Assembly: GCA_037951105.1 (NCBI GenBank)
Contig: JBAMJV010003807.1
Span: 1 to 64,000 of the forward strand
Reading direction: 5' to 3'
Source of the DNA: Echinarachnius parma
Taxonomy: Eukaryota; Echinodermata; Echinoidea; Clypeasteroida; Echinarachniidae
Length of the DNA stretch: 64,000 nt
Below, in pieces: positions 33,972 through 44,216 of the stretch (within the stretch, counting starts at the first letter, position 1; each line of letters opens with the position of its first letter). The position numbers were made by a program, and so were the translations under genes. The notes under the pieces were generated by a model. It was not told the DNA's origin, searched no databases, and worked only from the letters and a program-made list of their open reading frames with translations.

Positions 33972-36634
33972 ATGGCTGATAATAAGGACCAGCCTCCCAA
34001 AGCCAAGGAGATGGAGAGTCTGATGTGCTCGCTCTGTCTGGATGTGTTCGAGGAGGCCACGCTACTCAGATGTGGACACACCTTCTGCAGGAAATGCCTG
34101 GAGAGGTAGGCCTATATGCTGTTAAATGTAGCTATAGATATATATAACATAGGTATAACATGCATGTAACTAAGCATATTACTAAATAGTATGCATACAA
34201 TTTTATTCAGAATTCATCATGATGTATTATATAATTGTAAGTTAGCATGTATTTTTGTGTATGGGAAAACTTGGTTCAGTCAATCAATCAATTTATGTGA
34301 ATGCCCCTAGTTATTTTATTAGTTTGAACATCTGACTATGTCTTTCGATTCGATATAAGTATAGACCCTAGGTAGTAGGGGGTGCCTGGGTGCATACGCA
34401 CGGTCGCTATAAACATGATAATGCGTACATTTTCGAGCTCCAACCTCCCCCGCCCCCCCCCCCCCCCCCACCCCCGACAACAATTTGAATTGGATTATCA
34501 TCATAATAATGTTATGGAAACAAAGCATACGGGCAAATATAGGAAAATTAGGAAATACACTAGAGAATGCCCCTAAATAATTAAGTGCCCCTCTCCCCCC
34601 CCCCCCCCCCCCCCCCCACTCCGACTGTCCAGATCAATCGGACCACGCCACACTCTGAAAAATATAACATATTTTTAGTGACACGCTTTGTTATTGGAAT
34701 TCACTACTTTCTGTTTGAATAAATTGCCTGGTTTTCCTTAAAAAAAACATGAGTTCTCTCTTGTTTCTATAAACAAAATGCTCATTAGGTATGACCAATG
34801 CCATGCACATCATCAGCAGCCAGAACTGGAGTCACTATCCATGCTGTGTCCGCTGTGTCGTCAGGAGACGAATCTTGGCGAAGAAGGAGTTGCGGGCTTG
34901 CCGTCAAACGTTTCCCTCAACCACCTCGTCGATGAATTTAACGACACCTCGAACCCGCTCAGGAAGCTGTACGACGATCGCCCAAGATGTTCTCAGTGCT
35001 GGGAGAAACCAGAGGGCCGAGAGGAAGAGGCCAAGAACCCCGACTCGTACGCGATTGTCTTCTGCTGCGACTGTGACTGGTACCTGTGCGAGGACTGTCT
35101 GACAGCCCACAAAAAGTTTGAAAAGAGCATTTTCAAAGGTCACCGAGTGGTGTCTTTAAAGGAGATGAGTGGTGAGCGGAGCAGCGCTGCCAGTAAGTTT
35201 GAAAAGTGCTCCGAGCATACTTCCGAGGCCAGGGATTTCTACTGCGTCGATTGCCGTGCAATTGTCTGCCACAAGTGTACGGTCGTGAAGCACAACATGA
35301 GGGATCACAAGATCAGGGAACGCATCGAAGTTGAAAGCGAGATCAGAGGAAAGATTGAAGGACTGGTGACGCGATGTGAAAAGGAGAAAGACGACTTCGA
35401 AGAGTTCATCAGGGAAATGGAGCAGGAACGGAGAAGCGCGAAAGCATCTCTGCAGGAGGTGCTCCAAGATATCGATCGAACCTTTTCGGACCTCCAGAGA
35501 CAGCTCGATGAGAGGAAGGCCAAATTGAAATCAGAAGTGGTGGAGATAGAAGCATCGTGCGACGAAAAATTGGACTCAATAAAATTGGTAGCCCAGAAGA
35601 TGTCTTCACAAGTATCAACTGCTCAAGATATCCTGGAGTGTCGAGAGGGGCACAGTTGTCTGGAGGGAGACGCATTGGTGTCACACGAGCACTTGTTGAC
35701 CGAACTGGAAGAGCTGCTTGAGACCAGCCAAAGATGGATCAGAGATTCACAAGGGATGCCAGAGAACATCACACGCATAGCTACTCATTCAACATTTCAT
35801 GTTCAGCCAGTTGACATATCCAACATGTCCAAGATTGGTCGAGTAGCTGGGAGAAAATGGAAACTATTCAAAGAACTTGAGTTACCATATGAGGAACCAA
35901 TGCATGGATTAGCTGTCTTGTCATCTGAAAGCATTTTGATCGCGTACTATAACCAGCATTCTGAAAATGTTTCATTAAATGGGGTTAGGACTGCCAGTAA
36001 ACATGTCTCGTCGGCAGACGACGCCACAGTTCTGTCTAATGGTCGTATTGTTACGATATCAAAGACAGGTTGCCTGCAACTAGTTGATGGTGATGATGAC
36101 ATGATCACGAAGAATTACTTCAACATATGTAAGACCACATCATTTATGATGGTAGACAGCGATAAGAAGGATCAGATTTATGTAGCCAACTGGAATGAGA
36201 AGCTCATTCAAGTATTCACCCCTGATGGAGGTGATCTAATAGGAGCAATACAAGTACCATCAACGCCACGTCAGGTCCACACTACAACTTGTGGACGTCT
36301 TGTCATCCAGTCCTTAGACGGTGTGAGGGTGTTGGACGAAAGAGGCACAGAGATTGCATTCATTAGAAACTCGGATACCGAGTCTGCAACATACCCAGCG
36401 GTCGACAAAAATGACAACCTTTACCTAGCGATGATTCATAAGCGTAAGTCCATGCTGACGATCAAGAAGTACTCGCTGGATGGAGTCTTGGTGGAGACGA
36501 TCCTTGATGATGTGAAGATAAAGATACCTGAACGTGCCTGGTATTACATGAAGTGTCCTTCTCCAGATGCCATCGTCTTCTGCACAGCGGGGATGATGTA
36601 TATCTTTAAGAATGAAGTTGACAAGAGCGAGTAA
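33972..36634 (+). CDS. TRIM-type RING E3 ubiquitin ligase, gene 1 (2 exons)
   Basis: Exons 33972-34105 and 34789-36634, with a GT-AG intron of 683 bp and a shared AGG codon; predicted length 659 aa. The RING is C3HC4 (CSLC at 19-22, CGHTFC at 34-39, CPLC at 65-68), and the intron cuts it between the second and last Cys pairs. Next come a B-box1-like zinc region (about 112-163), B-box2 (about 185-218; CSEH, CVDC, CHKC, HNMRDH), a coiled coil (about 223-370) and a C-terminal NHL-like beta-propeller (about 396-654; repeated IYVANW, LIQVFTPDGG, YSLDG strands). Family knowledge: RING plus B-box proteins are E3 ubiquitin ligases that dimerise through the coiled coil, and the propeller binds substrate or RNA. 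The substrate is unknown. The start codon is the one conserved in all three paralogues. Gene 1 differs from gene 2 mainly in the propeller. Confidence 0.9.
34106..34788 (+). other. intron of TRIM gene 1
   Basis: GTAGGC donor and TCATTAG acceptor, both identical in genes 2 and 3. It contains poly-C tracts at about 34453-34470 and 34598-34617. The site GGGTGCATACGCAC near 34389 corresponds to the site where gene 2 carries a 3.3-kb insertion. Confidence 0.85.
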
Positions 36635-37380
36635 GGGACTTTTGCACTGCTAGAGTATATCTACAAGAATAGTTTTGACTGGAGTACGTTGAGAACCTTT
36701 GCATCGCTGGAATGACATGAATGATGTATGTCATGTATAATGACTTCTACCATGTACACTTGAGCGAGTAAGAGACGTTGGCACCACAAGGGCGATGTAT
36801 ATCTATCATAATAGTTTTGACTGGAGCAAGTTAACCCATTGCCTACGGGAACATGTTGGGTCCTGCATTAACTCTCGCACTAAGAAACAGGTTAAGGACA
36901 TTTGCATGATTGCATCGCTGAATGATCTATGTCTCCAAGAATTACTTTGACTGTAGCAATTAAAGGACTTGTGCACCGCTTGAATGGACTATAAAAACGA
37001 ATAAACATAGTAAAAGACGTTTTTAAGTATGGGGTGATGTATATCTTCAAATTTGACTTTGGGACGATGTATGTCTGCAAGAGTACCTAGACTGGTGAAT
37101 TTAAGGGCATTTGCCCGGATGGATTGATATGTACAAGAGAGACTTGATTAAAGCAAGTTGAGGGCGTTTTGAACGCTTGAATTATGTGCCACGCTGGAGT
37201 GATGTGTACAAGAATGGCTTTACTAAGGCTAAGCAACTTGAGGACGTTCGCAACGCTGGAAATTAATGATATAGGTCCCGATGGATTGATATTTAAAAGA
37301 ATGGCATGTCTTAAGCAGATGAAGGACATTTTGCTACGCTGGAATGATGAATGTCTTCAAGTATGGCATTAACATCAAAA
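36610..37380 (+). repeat. degenerate ~70-bp tandem repeat spanning the stop codon and 3' UTR of gene 1
   Basis: Starting in the last codons (GATGATGTATATCTTTAAGAA), the motif GAATGATGTATRTCT.CAAGAAT..TTTGACT.GAGCAAGTTAAGGAC.TTTGCA recurs about ten times with decay. The same series follows gene 2 (53960-54780). The coding C-terminus looks like the first unit of the series. Confidence 0.65.
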
Positions 37381-38636
37381 TGCTACTTGTGCCACCACTT
37401 CTACATTTAAAAGATTATTTTATTGGGCTAATATTTGGTGTTCTTGACTGAGACAGATCAGGGGTATAGTTCGACCTGATAAATGTTTACAACGCAATAC
37501 AGCAGTGTAGTAAAAAAGAGTAAAATATTTTATAAACTTTTAGCTACTAGCTTTATTATAGAGAGACGATGTAGTATAAAGCTTACTCTGCCTTTGTTAA
37601 ACATGTCCAAGTTTTTGCTAGCATAATGATCGGAACCCTTTGTATGCCCCCTGCTTAAGTAAGAAGTTTACCATGATAATACGTGTTTATTTTCGATTTA
37701 TCTTAATTGGTTTCACCATGTTCACATGGGGTTCACATATACGAACCATGTATGTTCATTGATTCATATAATTATTGTTCCTTTATTAGAGATGATAATA
37801 ACATTAATTGAAAAATCGCGCCATCCTAGGCTGTCATGCATAACATGTTACTTGATTATTTTTTCCAGGATTGACTTATGGATATTTTGTACATACACAA
37901 GATAGTACTAGTCTTCAATATGGCATGGCATGTAAATTCGACGAACAAATTGTTACCATTCAAATGTGGGGAAAACAGACCACGAATAAATCAGTTCTTT
38001 TAAAATGTACAATGTAAAATGTAGACTTTAGGTTTTTATTCAATATGTATAGAGCATTGAGAAGTCCTTCAGTTTTGAAATACACTATATGACAGACATT
38101 TATTATCAATATTATGTTATACAAAAGTAACTTCATCCATTTCCCGGAACGTGTGATACCAGAGTTCACCGTAAAAAGGTAGCACGCTGTTTTTTAGTGT
38201 GATTTTTTTGTCCATCGCCGTTGATGAGTTTTATCTCCCTTTTCTCTGTATTACTGCATTAGTTGAACATTCGAAAGTTGGTAGGATGACATAGAAATTA
38301 TGCAGTACTTTTCTTTTTTGTAACTGTCAATTATTGTATTGCAAGAATAATACGAAATGCACTGCAATTATTGGGGATTGATAGAAGCATCATGTATGTT
38401 TAAAAGGCACAATTGTGTATGCGAAATTGTCACTCCATCAAAAATAAACAAATTATACAAAGGTATTTGAATGGCAAATATTCTGATCTAAACAGGGATA
38501 TATAGTTTGGCTAATAATGATTATGTTTATAGTATTGACTTGTAGAATGTTACAAAATACATACTTTTCATGGAATCAAGATGACCAAGACATAATGACT
38601 GTTCGTTTGTGTTCTTTTTAGCCCTTAGTTCCCTCC
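37381..38636. other. downstream flank of gene 1
   Basis: Alignable to 54840-56445 downstream of gene 2 (shared CTATACTCAAGT-like blocks, TTTATTATAGAGAGACGATG, ATATTTTGTACATACACAA). No coding signal. Relative to gene 2 it lacks the AATAAA found at 54815 and the MITE at 55608-55825. Confidence 0.6.
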
Positions 38637-38676
38637 AGGGCCCTGTTGCAGAAAGAGATGCAATCGATTTTAAAGT
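38637..38676. mobile_element. left half of MITE copy 3, interrupted by the LINE
   Basis: CAGGGCCCTGTTGCAGAAAG and GATGCAATCGATT match the left arm of the family. The right part resumes at 43672 (ATTGCAGGTCAGATCATGTG) and ends CTGCAACGGGGCCCTG near 43762. Confidence 0.85.
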
Positions 38677-39590
38677 TTAAAGTCTCATACAAGGGGATAT
38701 GAAGTATTATCAAGTGTAAACACGTCATTGTTTTTTTTTTTTTTTTTTTTTATGAGACAATGTATTTGGTTTCTCTCTTGATTATGTAATTTTGTTTACA
38801 GTCGTAGAAGGTTGTCTACTTGTTGAGACATCATGTCTGTTATTGGTTATTCAGGATTGAGGGTTTTTTTTCTTTTTGATTCCTTTCCGGTTTTTGTTTT
38901 AATAGAATGCTTAAAAAAAAGCAAAAGTAGATTTCTTTTTAGATAGTGTTTTGGGCTTCCGATATAAGGGGGTATTGAAACAAAAGCGATTCGTATGAGT
39001 TATTTTAAAAGAAATACATGGAATTGGTAAATACTTTTGTTTGGAGTATAATGAATGCGAAGTGATGGAGAAAAGGGTTCAGTGCTTGACGAAAGGGTTC
39101 CTTCTAGCTGGAAATGCAGTGATTACCCTCGCAATCCCGAGGCATTTGGGGTTTGGCTACCTATTATAAGCCCCTATAGATTGGTGCAGTCTGATCTCGG
39201 TCAAGACTGAAGGATGTTAAAGAAAGGCAAAATTCAGTAGTGACGTGTTTTGTCTATTGTTTATTCTTATTTTTGTGTAGTGAAGGGGATGGGTGGCGGC
39301 TCATTCGGACGGTAGTTTATTATTATTCTTTTTTCGCACTTGGTGGTTCGATTCGATTTATTTGTTTTGTTCTTCTTTTTTCTTCTATGTATTGTTATTC
39401 TTGTGACTGTTTAACTTTTTTAATTTCTTTTCCAAGGGGTATGGCGGTAGTTCCTCTTTTTTCATATTTTTGTGGTAACAGTCAGAATTATGAGGGTTAC
39501 TCTAAAGAAGTGTGTGTCCCCTTCTCATTACTCAGGTTATATTTAAATAGAAATGATGATAAAGTTTATATGTATTGATATTGATATATA

Positions 39591-42515
39591 ATGACGGACT
39601 TTGATAATATATCGTTTAATTGTAATTTTGTATCCTTGAATGTTAAGGGAATAAGGGAAAGAACAAAAAGGGGTGGTATTTTATCTTGGTTACGAGATAA
39701 ACGAGTAGAAGTAGCTTTTTTGCAGGAGACTTACAGCACTAATGATGTTGAAGATGTATGGGGTTCTTTGTGGGATGGAACAATTTATTATAGCCATGGG
39801 ACAAATCACAGTAGAGGGGTGGCGGTATTGATAGATTCTAAATTAGATATCCAGGTTCTTCAAGTGCGCAATGATAATGCAGGGAGATTTATTATTTTAG
39901 ACTGTATTATTCAGGGATTAAGATTAATATTAATAAACGCGTATTTTCCAGTAAGAGGGAAATCAATGGAGCAGATTGAGTTTTTGAATAGTATTGATAA
40001 CAGTTTGGATACAATAAATGGTAATGGTAACCCAATAATTATGGGAGGGGATTTTAATATGATTTATAATGTTGATTTAGATTATTTGGGAAGTAATAAA
40101 AAAGAGGTACAGTCGATATTTCTTAAACACTTTGATAATTATAAGGATAAATGGACTTTATTAGATATTTGGCGGGGGAAAAATGGTTTAAAAAAACAAT
40201 ATACGTTTAAACAAATTAACCCCTTTGTCCAAAGTCGTTTAGATTATTTTTTTATTTCATATAGTTTAGAACAAATTGTCTTAAAATGTAATATAATACC
40301 ATCAATTGCACCAGATCATTTTGCTGTTCAGTTACAATTTTATAATTTGCCTAATTTTTCAATTAAAGGTAAAGGTATTTACTGGAAGTTCAATAATAGT
40401 TTATGTGGAGATGGGGAATTTATTAGACAGATGGAAGTGGAAATAGGGAGATTAAGAAATATATATGAAAAAGAAATTAAAGATGTAAGAGTGTATTGGG
40501 ATTTTTTGAAAATGAAAATTAGCAATTTTATTAGGAAATTTTCTAAAGAAAAATCTAGAAAAAGGAAAGAAAAAGTTCAAAATCTTGAAAATGATATAAG
40601 TGTAATTGAAAAAGAATTGATAGAAAAGGTAGAAAAGGAAAAGGTTGATTTGTTGGAAAATAAAAGAATGGAGTTAAAAAAATGTTATGAATATATTAAT
40701 GAGGGTTTGAAAGTTCGATCTCGAGCATCATTTTATGAGAGAGGGGAACAAAATACTAAATATTTTGTGCAACTAATGGAAGCAAATAAAAAGAAGACAA
40801 TTATAAGTAAATTATTAGTAGATGGAGGAAAAATAAGTTTTGATATGGATATTATTATTCGGGAAATACAAAGGTTTTATGCTGGATTATATTCCAAATT
40901 TGTTGTTGATGTAGAATTATTTAATGAAAGTTTATTTTTTAAAGGTTTGCCAAAATTAGGTTTAGAATCAAAGGAAATTTGCGAAGGTAATATAACTCAA
41001 GGGGAATGTATAGCGGTTTTAAAAGAAATGAAAAGTAATAAGTCACCCGGAAACGATGGTCTTAGTGTAGAGTTTTATGAATTATTTTGGCCTGTTATTG
41101 GTGATATTGTGGTAAGGGCTTTAAATGAAGCATTTGTTAAAGAAGAATTATCTTCTTCACAAAAACAAGCTATTATAATATTGATTCAAAAGGAAGATAA
41201 AGACCCCTTACAAATAACAAATTACAGGCCTATATCATTATTAAATGTAGATTACAAAATTTTAGCTAAGATATTGTCTGTTCGGATTAAAAAAGTATTA
41301 GGGGAACTTATTAGTATAGATCAGGTAGGATATTTAAAAGGGAGAAATATCGGTGAGGCTATAAGATTGATAGACGATATGATTTTCTATACTAAAACAA
41401 ATAATATACCAGGGTTTTTATTAGCCATTGACTTTAAAAAGGCTTTTGATACTGTTTCTCATGATTTTTTGCAAAATGTGTTAAAGACGTTTGGTTTTGG
41501 GACTTCATTTTGTAAATGGGTTCGTACACTCTACAAGGGCGCTCAGAGTTGTGTATTTAACGGCAATGTATCGACTGGTTATTTTAATATTATGAAAGGG
41601 GTAAGGCAGGGAGACCCCTTATCACCCTATTTATTTATATTATGTATAGAAACTTTAGCACGCTCGATTAGGACCGACAATGAAATTTCAGGGTTTATTT
41701 TGGGAAATGCACATATTAAACAAGTATTATACGCAGACGATATGACGCTTTTTGTAAAAGATAAAGATTCGTTGATAAAATTAAATGAAAAATTTGAAAC
41801 TTTTGCTATAATATCGGGATTACAAATTAATCGAGACAAAACATATGTTTTGTTATTAGGCCCTCTTCATGGAAAAGAAATTGTAACTCCTTTTGGTACA
41901 AAAGTTGGGATGATTAAAATATTAGGTGTATATTTTTCTATGGACCCTGAAGTTCGAGAAAGAATGAATTATAAAGAAATTTTAAGTAAAATTAAACATT
42001 TATTAATATGGTGGAAACAGCGGGACTTGACCCTGATGGGAAAAATTCAATTGATAAAGACGTTTGTGATTTCTAAATTAATATTTGTATCTTCACTCAC
42101 TCCAATTCCGCAAGGTGTAATAGAAGATTTGAATAGATTAACATTTGATTTTTTGTGGCATGGAAAAGATAAAATTAAACGGGAAGTTACTTTTTTGAAT
42201 TACGAAAAAGGGGGTCTAAAAATGATTGATTTTCAATTATTTATTCGGACACAGAGAATAATGTGGATTAAGAGACTTTTTGAGGGGGAATCAATGATGG
42301 GATGGAAAAGAGTTTTTAAATTCTTGACTAGACAAGCAGGAGGTTTGTTGGTTTTCTTTTGTAATGTTTCATTTGATTTATTGAATTTGTCACTTCCGGG
42401 TTTTTACAGGGAAATGTTAGAAGCTTGGATAGGTTCAAAAGATTTTTTGTTAAAAGAAACTGGAAGCAGGAATCAAATTGTTTTTAATAATAGATATATT
42501 CGAATTAATGGATAA
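39591..42515 (+). CDS. LINE ORF2: AP-type endonuclease plus reverse transcriptase (main open part)
   Basis: 974 codons. The N-terminus is an endonuclease/exonuclease/phosphatase fold: SLNVKGI, LQETY near residue 41, GGDFNM near 152, SRLDYFF near 214, APDHF near 240. Reverse transcriptase follows at about 495-760: NYRPISLLNVDYK, QVGYLKGRNIGEA, motif A DFKKAFD near 613, motif B GVRQGDPLSPYLF, motif C VLYADD near 713, then GLQINRDKT. Family knowledge: the endonuclease nicks target DNA and the RT primes on it. RT motif spacing and the RNIGEAIRLIDD block suggest the L1/Tx1 group. It ends at an in-frame TAA (42513-42515) ahead of the expected C-terminus, so the protein is truncated by about 285 residues. 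Confidence 0.9.
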   Translation: MTDFDNISFNCNFVSLNVKGIRERTKRGGILSWLRDKRVEVAFLQETYSTNDVEDVWGSLWDGTIYYSHGTNHSRGVAVLIDSKLDIQVLQVRNDNAGRFIILDCIIQGLRLILINAYFPVRGKSMEQIEFLNSIDNSLDTINGNGNPIIMGGDFNMIYNVDLDYLGSNKKEVQSIFLKHFDNYKDKWTLLDIWRGKNGLKKQYTFKQINPFVQSRLDYFFISYSLEQIVLKCNIIPSIAPDHFAVQLQFYNLPNFSIKGKGIYWKFNNSLCGDGEFIRQMEVEIGRLRNIYEKEIKDVRVYWDFLKMKISNFIRKFSKEKSRKRKEKVQNLENDISVIEKELIEKVEKEKVDLLENKRMELKKCYEYINEGLKVRSRASFYERGEQNTKYFVQLMEANKKKTIISKLLVDGGKISFDMDIIIREIQRFYAGLYSKFVVDVELFNESLFFKGLPKLGLESKEICEGNITQGECIAVLKEMKSNKSPGNDGLSVEFYELFWPVIGDIVVRALNEAFVKEELSSSQKQAIIILIQKEDKDPLQITNYRPISLLNVDYKILAKILSVRIKKVLGELISIDQVGYLKGRNIGEAIRLIDDMIFYTKTNNIPGFLLAIDFKKAFDTVSHDFLQNVLKTFGFGTSFCKWVRTLYKGAQSCVFNGNVSTGYFNIMKGVRQGDPLSPYLFILCIETLARSIRTDNEISGFILGNAHIKQVLYADDMTLFVKDKDSLIKLNEKFETFAIISGLQINRDKTYVLLLGPLHGKEIVTPFGTKVGMIKILGVYFSMDPEVRERMNYKEILSKIKHLLIWWKQRDLTLMGKIQLIKTFVISKLIFVSSLTPIPQGVIEDLNRLTFDFLWHGKDKIKREVTFLNYEKGGLKMIDFQLFIRTQRIMWIKRLFEGESMMGWKRVFKFLTRQAGGLLVFFCNVSFDLLNLSLPGFYREMLEAWIGSKDFLLKETGSRNQIVFNNRYIRING

Positions 42516-43371
42516 ATGTATTATAATGAAACATTATTTTTGAAAAATGTTTATAAAATACATCATATAGTCGATAGCAAAGGAAGAATAAAATCTGTCA
42601 AGGAATTTATGAGACTAGGATTAGATAGGTCAGAAATTGACATAGTGAAACAGATTTTTGAAAATATACCATTTATGGAAACAATTGTTAAGTAGAGATT
42701 ATAATGTGATGGAAGATACTGCACTGAATTTGGAGTTTCGATTGAGTGGAAAAGATTATTCATTGTGTGATATAACTTCAAAATATATATATGATCATTT
42801 GTTAAATTTAAGATTAGAGAAGTCTTTTGCAGTTCGCAACATAGAACACTTATATAATGTCTTTGGAAAAGATAATGAAAATATTTTTGTACGCTCCCGA
42901 AAATCCACGCTTAATAGTTCACTAAGGGAATTTCAATTTAAATTACTATACAATCTTATTTATACAAAGAAACACATGTTTACTTTTCATATGGGGGATA
43001 GTAATTTATGCTCTTTTTGTCATAAAATGCAGGAAACATATGAACATTTGTTTTACTTTTGTGAAAAAGTAAGAATGATCTGGGTAGACTGCGGTAACGA
43101 GTTTGATTTAGAAGAATTAATAAATATAGATTGGAAAGGGGTCCATGTAGGAATCAAGGTTAGTAATGTAGGAAAAGATCAATTATTAAATCATGTTATA
43201 TTGTTGATAAAAAGTATGATATTTGTTAATAGTAGAACGAAAGATTATCCTCCAACTATAAAAGATATTAAAGATACATTATTGAAAAATAAAGAGGAAG
43301 AAAGAAAGATAGCTGAACAGAGAGGAACATTGCAAATTCATTATAGAAAATGGAACACACTCTCTGACTAG
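42516..43371 (+). pseudogene. LINE ORF2 C-terminal part, separated by a stop and a frameshift
   Basis: After the stop the same frame continues for about 57 codons (to about 42690), then coding passes to another frame (42658-43371). The second piece carries the C-terminal Cys/His knuckle CSFC...ETYEHLFYFC (43009-43070) typical of L1/Tx1 ORF2 proteins. One nonsense change and one frameshift therefore separate it from the RT, and this copy is unlikely to move by itself. Confidence 0.85.
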
Positions 43372-43671
43372 GGTATGACACAGAGACACCATGTACAGAG
43401 TTCTTACTACCGCCTCCCCCCCCCCCCCTTTTTTTTCTTTTTCTTTTTATCTTTCTTCTGTTAGTTCGTTATTGTTTCTCTGTTTTACTATAGATCTCTT
43501 TTTTTCTCAAACACTATGATTATCATTATATGTATAAGAACAGATTGTATATGTATATGTAATGCTGTACACAATTAGTTTATTGTACTTATATGAATGA
43601 TTTGTATTGTAAATTTACGTTGTAAATTTGTTTGAGAGAAAATAAAATACTATTACAAAACAAAAAAAAGT

Positions 43672-43762
43672 AATTGCAGGTCAGATCATGTGACTAAATG
43701 CGCAAATCTGATTGGTTAAAATTGGTTCCACGCATATTTTCTGTTGCTGCAACGGGGCCCTG
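43672..43762. mobile_element. right part of MITE copy 3
   Basis: ATTGCAGGTCAGATCATGTG through AATGCGCAAATCTGATTGG to TGCAACGGGGCCCTG. It completes the MITE begun at 38637 and matches 56500-56593 closely. Confidence 0.85.
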
Positions 43763-43799
43763 GCGCAACAGATATAATAAAAGTGTTTCGTTTGGTATA

Positions 43800-43845
43800 C
43801 TAGTATGTGTGTGTGTGTGTGTGTGTGTTGTGCGTGCGTGCGTGC

Positions 43846-43880
<35 letters not shown>

Positions 43881-43905
43881 TGCGTATGGGGGGGGGGGGG
43901 GGTTA
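43800..43905. repeat. (GT)n/(GCGT)n microsatellite and poly-G
   Basis: GT repeats at 43806-43877 are interrupted by GCGTGCGTGC, then poly-G at about 43888-43902. The same arrangement, longer, occurs at 56826-57003 in the next unit. Confidence 0.9.
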
Positions 43906-44143
43906 TAAGGGTAGAAGGTGTTTTTTTATTTGTTTTGTTTTGTTTTTCTTTTTTATCTTAGCTTTAAAATGTTATTAATTTTGTTTTTTCTTTAATTTTG
44001 TAATTCTTGTAATGTAATTCGCACACTTACGACGTGCTTTTGATTCAGTGCAAATTTGAAATCAAAATCTAGTATGTCAATCATCTAATTTATGGCGAAC
44101 ATTACGTACTTTATGTACATATCTAATCAGAAAATTACACGAA

Positions 44144-44216
44144 GTTTCCGTAGTGTAGTGGTTATCACGTGAGTCTAACACACTGAAGGTCCCCGGTTCG
44201 AGCCCGGGCGGAAACA
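44144..44216 (+). tRNA. tRNA-Val(AAC), one anticodon-stem mismatch
   Basis: Complete length, anticodon AAC at 44177-44179. The 3' side of the anticodon stem reads ACTGA instead of ACTCA, leaving one G-G mismatch. TTTTT lies six bases downstream. It begins segmental unit 2 and is orthologous in position to the copy at 57264. Confidence 0.85.

Larger units (their letters stand above)
38677..43671 (+). mobile_element. L1/Tx1-like non-LTR retrotransposon (LINE), ~5.0 kb
   Basis: It is inserted in a MITE, and the uninterrupted paralogue at 56446-56593 gives the boundaries. The short A-rich 3' tail ends ACAAAACAAAAAAAAG at 43670. AAAGT at 38672-38676 and 43667-43671 may be the target duplication. 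About 0.9 kb of 5' sequence with a T-tract (38730-38751) precedes the endonuclease-RT ORF. No ORF1 was recognised, so the element is 5' incomplete, rearranged or of a one-ORF type. It is more A/T-rich than the TRIM genes. Confidence 0.88.

Noticed and set aside
39240..39578. 112-codon hydrophobic Phe/Tyr/Leu-rich frame before the LINE ORF2
   Set aside because: Considered as ORF1, but it lacks RRM, zinc-knuckle or coiled-coil signatures and its composition follows the T-rich DNA.
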